A stretch of 64,000 nt of DNA from Synechococcus sp. PCC 7335 (lineage in GTDB: Bacteria; Cyanobacteriota; Cyanobacteriia; Phormidesmidales; Phormidesmidaceae), in contig NZ_DS989904.1 in assembly GCF_000155595.1 (NCBI RefSeq), positions 3,089,720 to 3,153,719 of the forward strand, in the 5' to 3' direction. A model generated the notes under the pieces. It was not told the origin of the DNA. It did no database searches and saw nothing but the letters and a program-made list of their open reading frames with translations. The position numbers and the translations under genes were made by a program. Every line of letters begins with the position of its first letter. Position 1 is the first letter of the stretch. Shown piece by piece: positions 63,914-64,000 of the stretch.

Positions 63914-64000
63914 TCACGGAGCCACCGAGCGTACAGCGTTTCTCACTCCATCAACCGCTACTTCAGCGTTAACCAATCCCCGGCCAAAGAAATACTCTTG
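63914..64000 (-). CDS. C-terminus of a subtilase-like peptidase (partial)
   Basis: A frame entering from the right edge reads EYFFGRGLVNAEVAVDGVRN before a TGA. The FGRGLVNAEVAV pattern is typical of the end of the S8 subtilisin domain (YGxGLVNAxxAV). The catalytic region lies outside the window, so activity cannot be judged. Confidence 0.65.
   Translation of the reverse strand, partial: QEYFFGRGLVNAEVAVDGVRNAVRSVAP

Overview
The window is chromosomal DNA of a cyanobacterium. The palindrome GCGATCGC (HIP1) occurs many times on both coding and non-coding stretches, and the gene families are typically cyanobacterial: a PixH/PilH-type receiver, an ABC1K kinase, UbiD, DUF2227, CHAD, a fasciclin lipoprotein, large TPR proteins and CHAT-TPR proteins with signal peptides. 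I saw no phage, transposase or CRISPR array. Species cannot be named from the sequence alone.

Layout. 0-9.5 kb: tail of an upstream gene, receiver protein, glutathionyl-hydroquinone-reductase-like GST, orphan FetB-type permease, ABC1K kinase, small membrane protein, UbiD decarboxylase, CHAD protein, MFS transporter. 9.5-20 kb: tRNA-Val(TAC), DUF2227 protein, two short lipoproteins with almost the same leader (one of 11-residue acidic repeats, one ending in DPCAA repeats), a hairpin-rich intergenic block, a beta-hydroxyacid dehydrogenase, a double-domain SagB-type oxidoreductase, a 987-residue membrane coiled-coil/TPR protein and a fasciclin lipoprotein. 20-37 kb: long-form 2-isopropylmalate synthase preceded by a leucine-rich leader ORF and a strong hairpin, a TPR protein, metallophosphoesterase, alpha/beta hydrolase, small unknowns, an ASCH protein, a sensor with HisKA but no ATPase domain, homocysteine methyltransferase, a threonine synthase-MoaD pair, and a zinc alcohol dehydrogenase followed by a sulfotransferase.

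37-45 kb holds two exported CHAT-TPR proteins flanking a universal stress protein, with a frameshifted remnant of a third CHAT gene just upstream. 45-59 kb is a surface-glycan region built as two divergent blocks. The leftward block (53.0 to 45.4 kb) reads cytidylyltransferase (NeuA type), NeuB fusion, three GT-B glycosyltransferases, sulfotransferase. The rightward block (53.6 to 59.1 kb) reads GT2, sulfotransferase-GT4 fusion, GT4, sulfotransferase. Together they would make a CMP-activated nonulosonic acid and build a sulfated glycan; no flippase, polymerase or ABC exporter is present in the window. 59-64 kb: an RND efflux pump with its lipoprotein adaptor, and the C-terminus of a subtilase-like protein.

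The strongest unusual items are: the Leu-rich leader and hairpin before leuA; the CHAT pseudogene relic; fourteen gap-poor 29-residue helical repeats in the coiled-coil protein; the CBS-NeuB-SAF-TIM-barrel fusion; the sulfotransferase-GT4 fusion; the sensor protein lacking HATPase; and about a dozen short tandem duplications (7-21 bp units) in intergenic DNA, three of which span stop codons. All calls are from reading the sequence; no database search was run.
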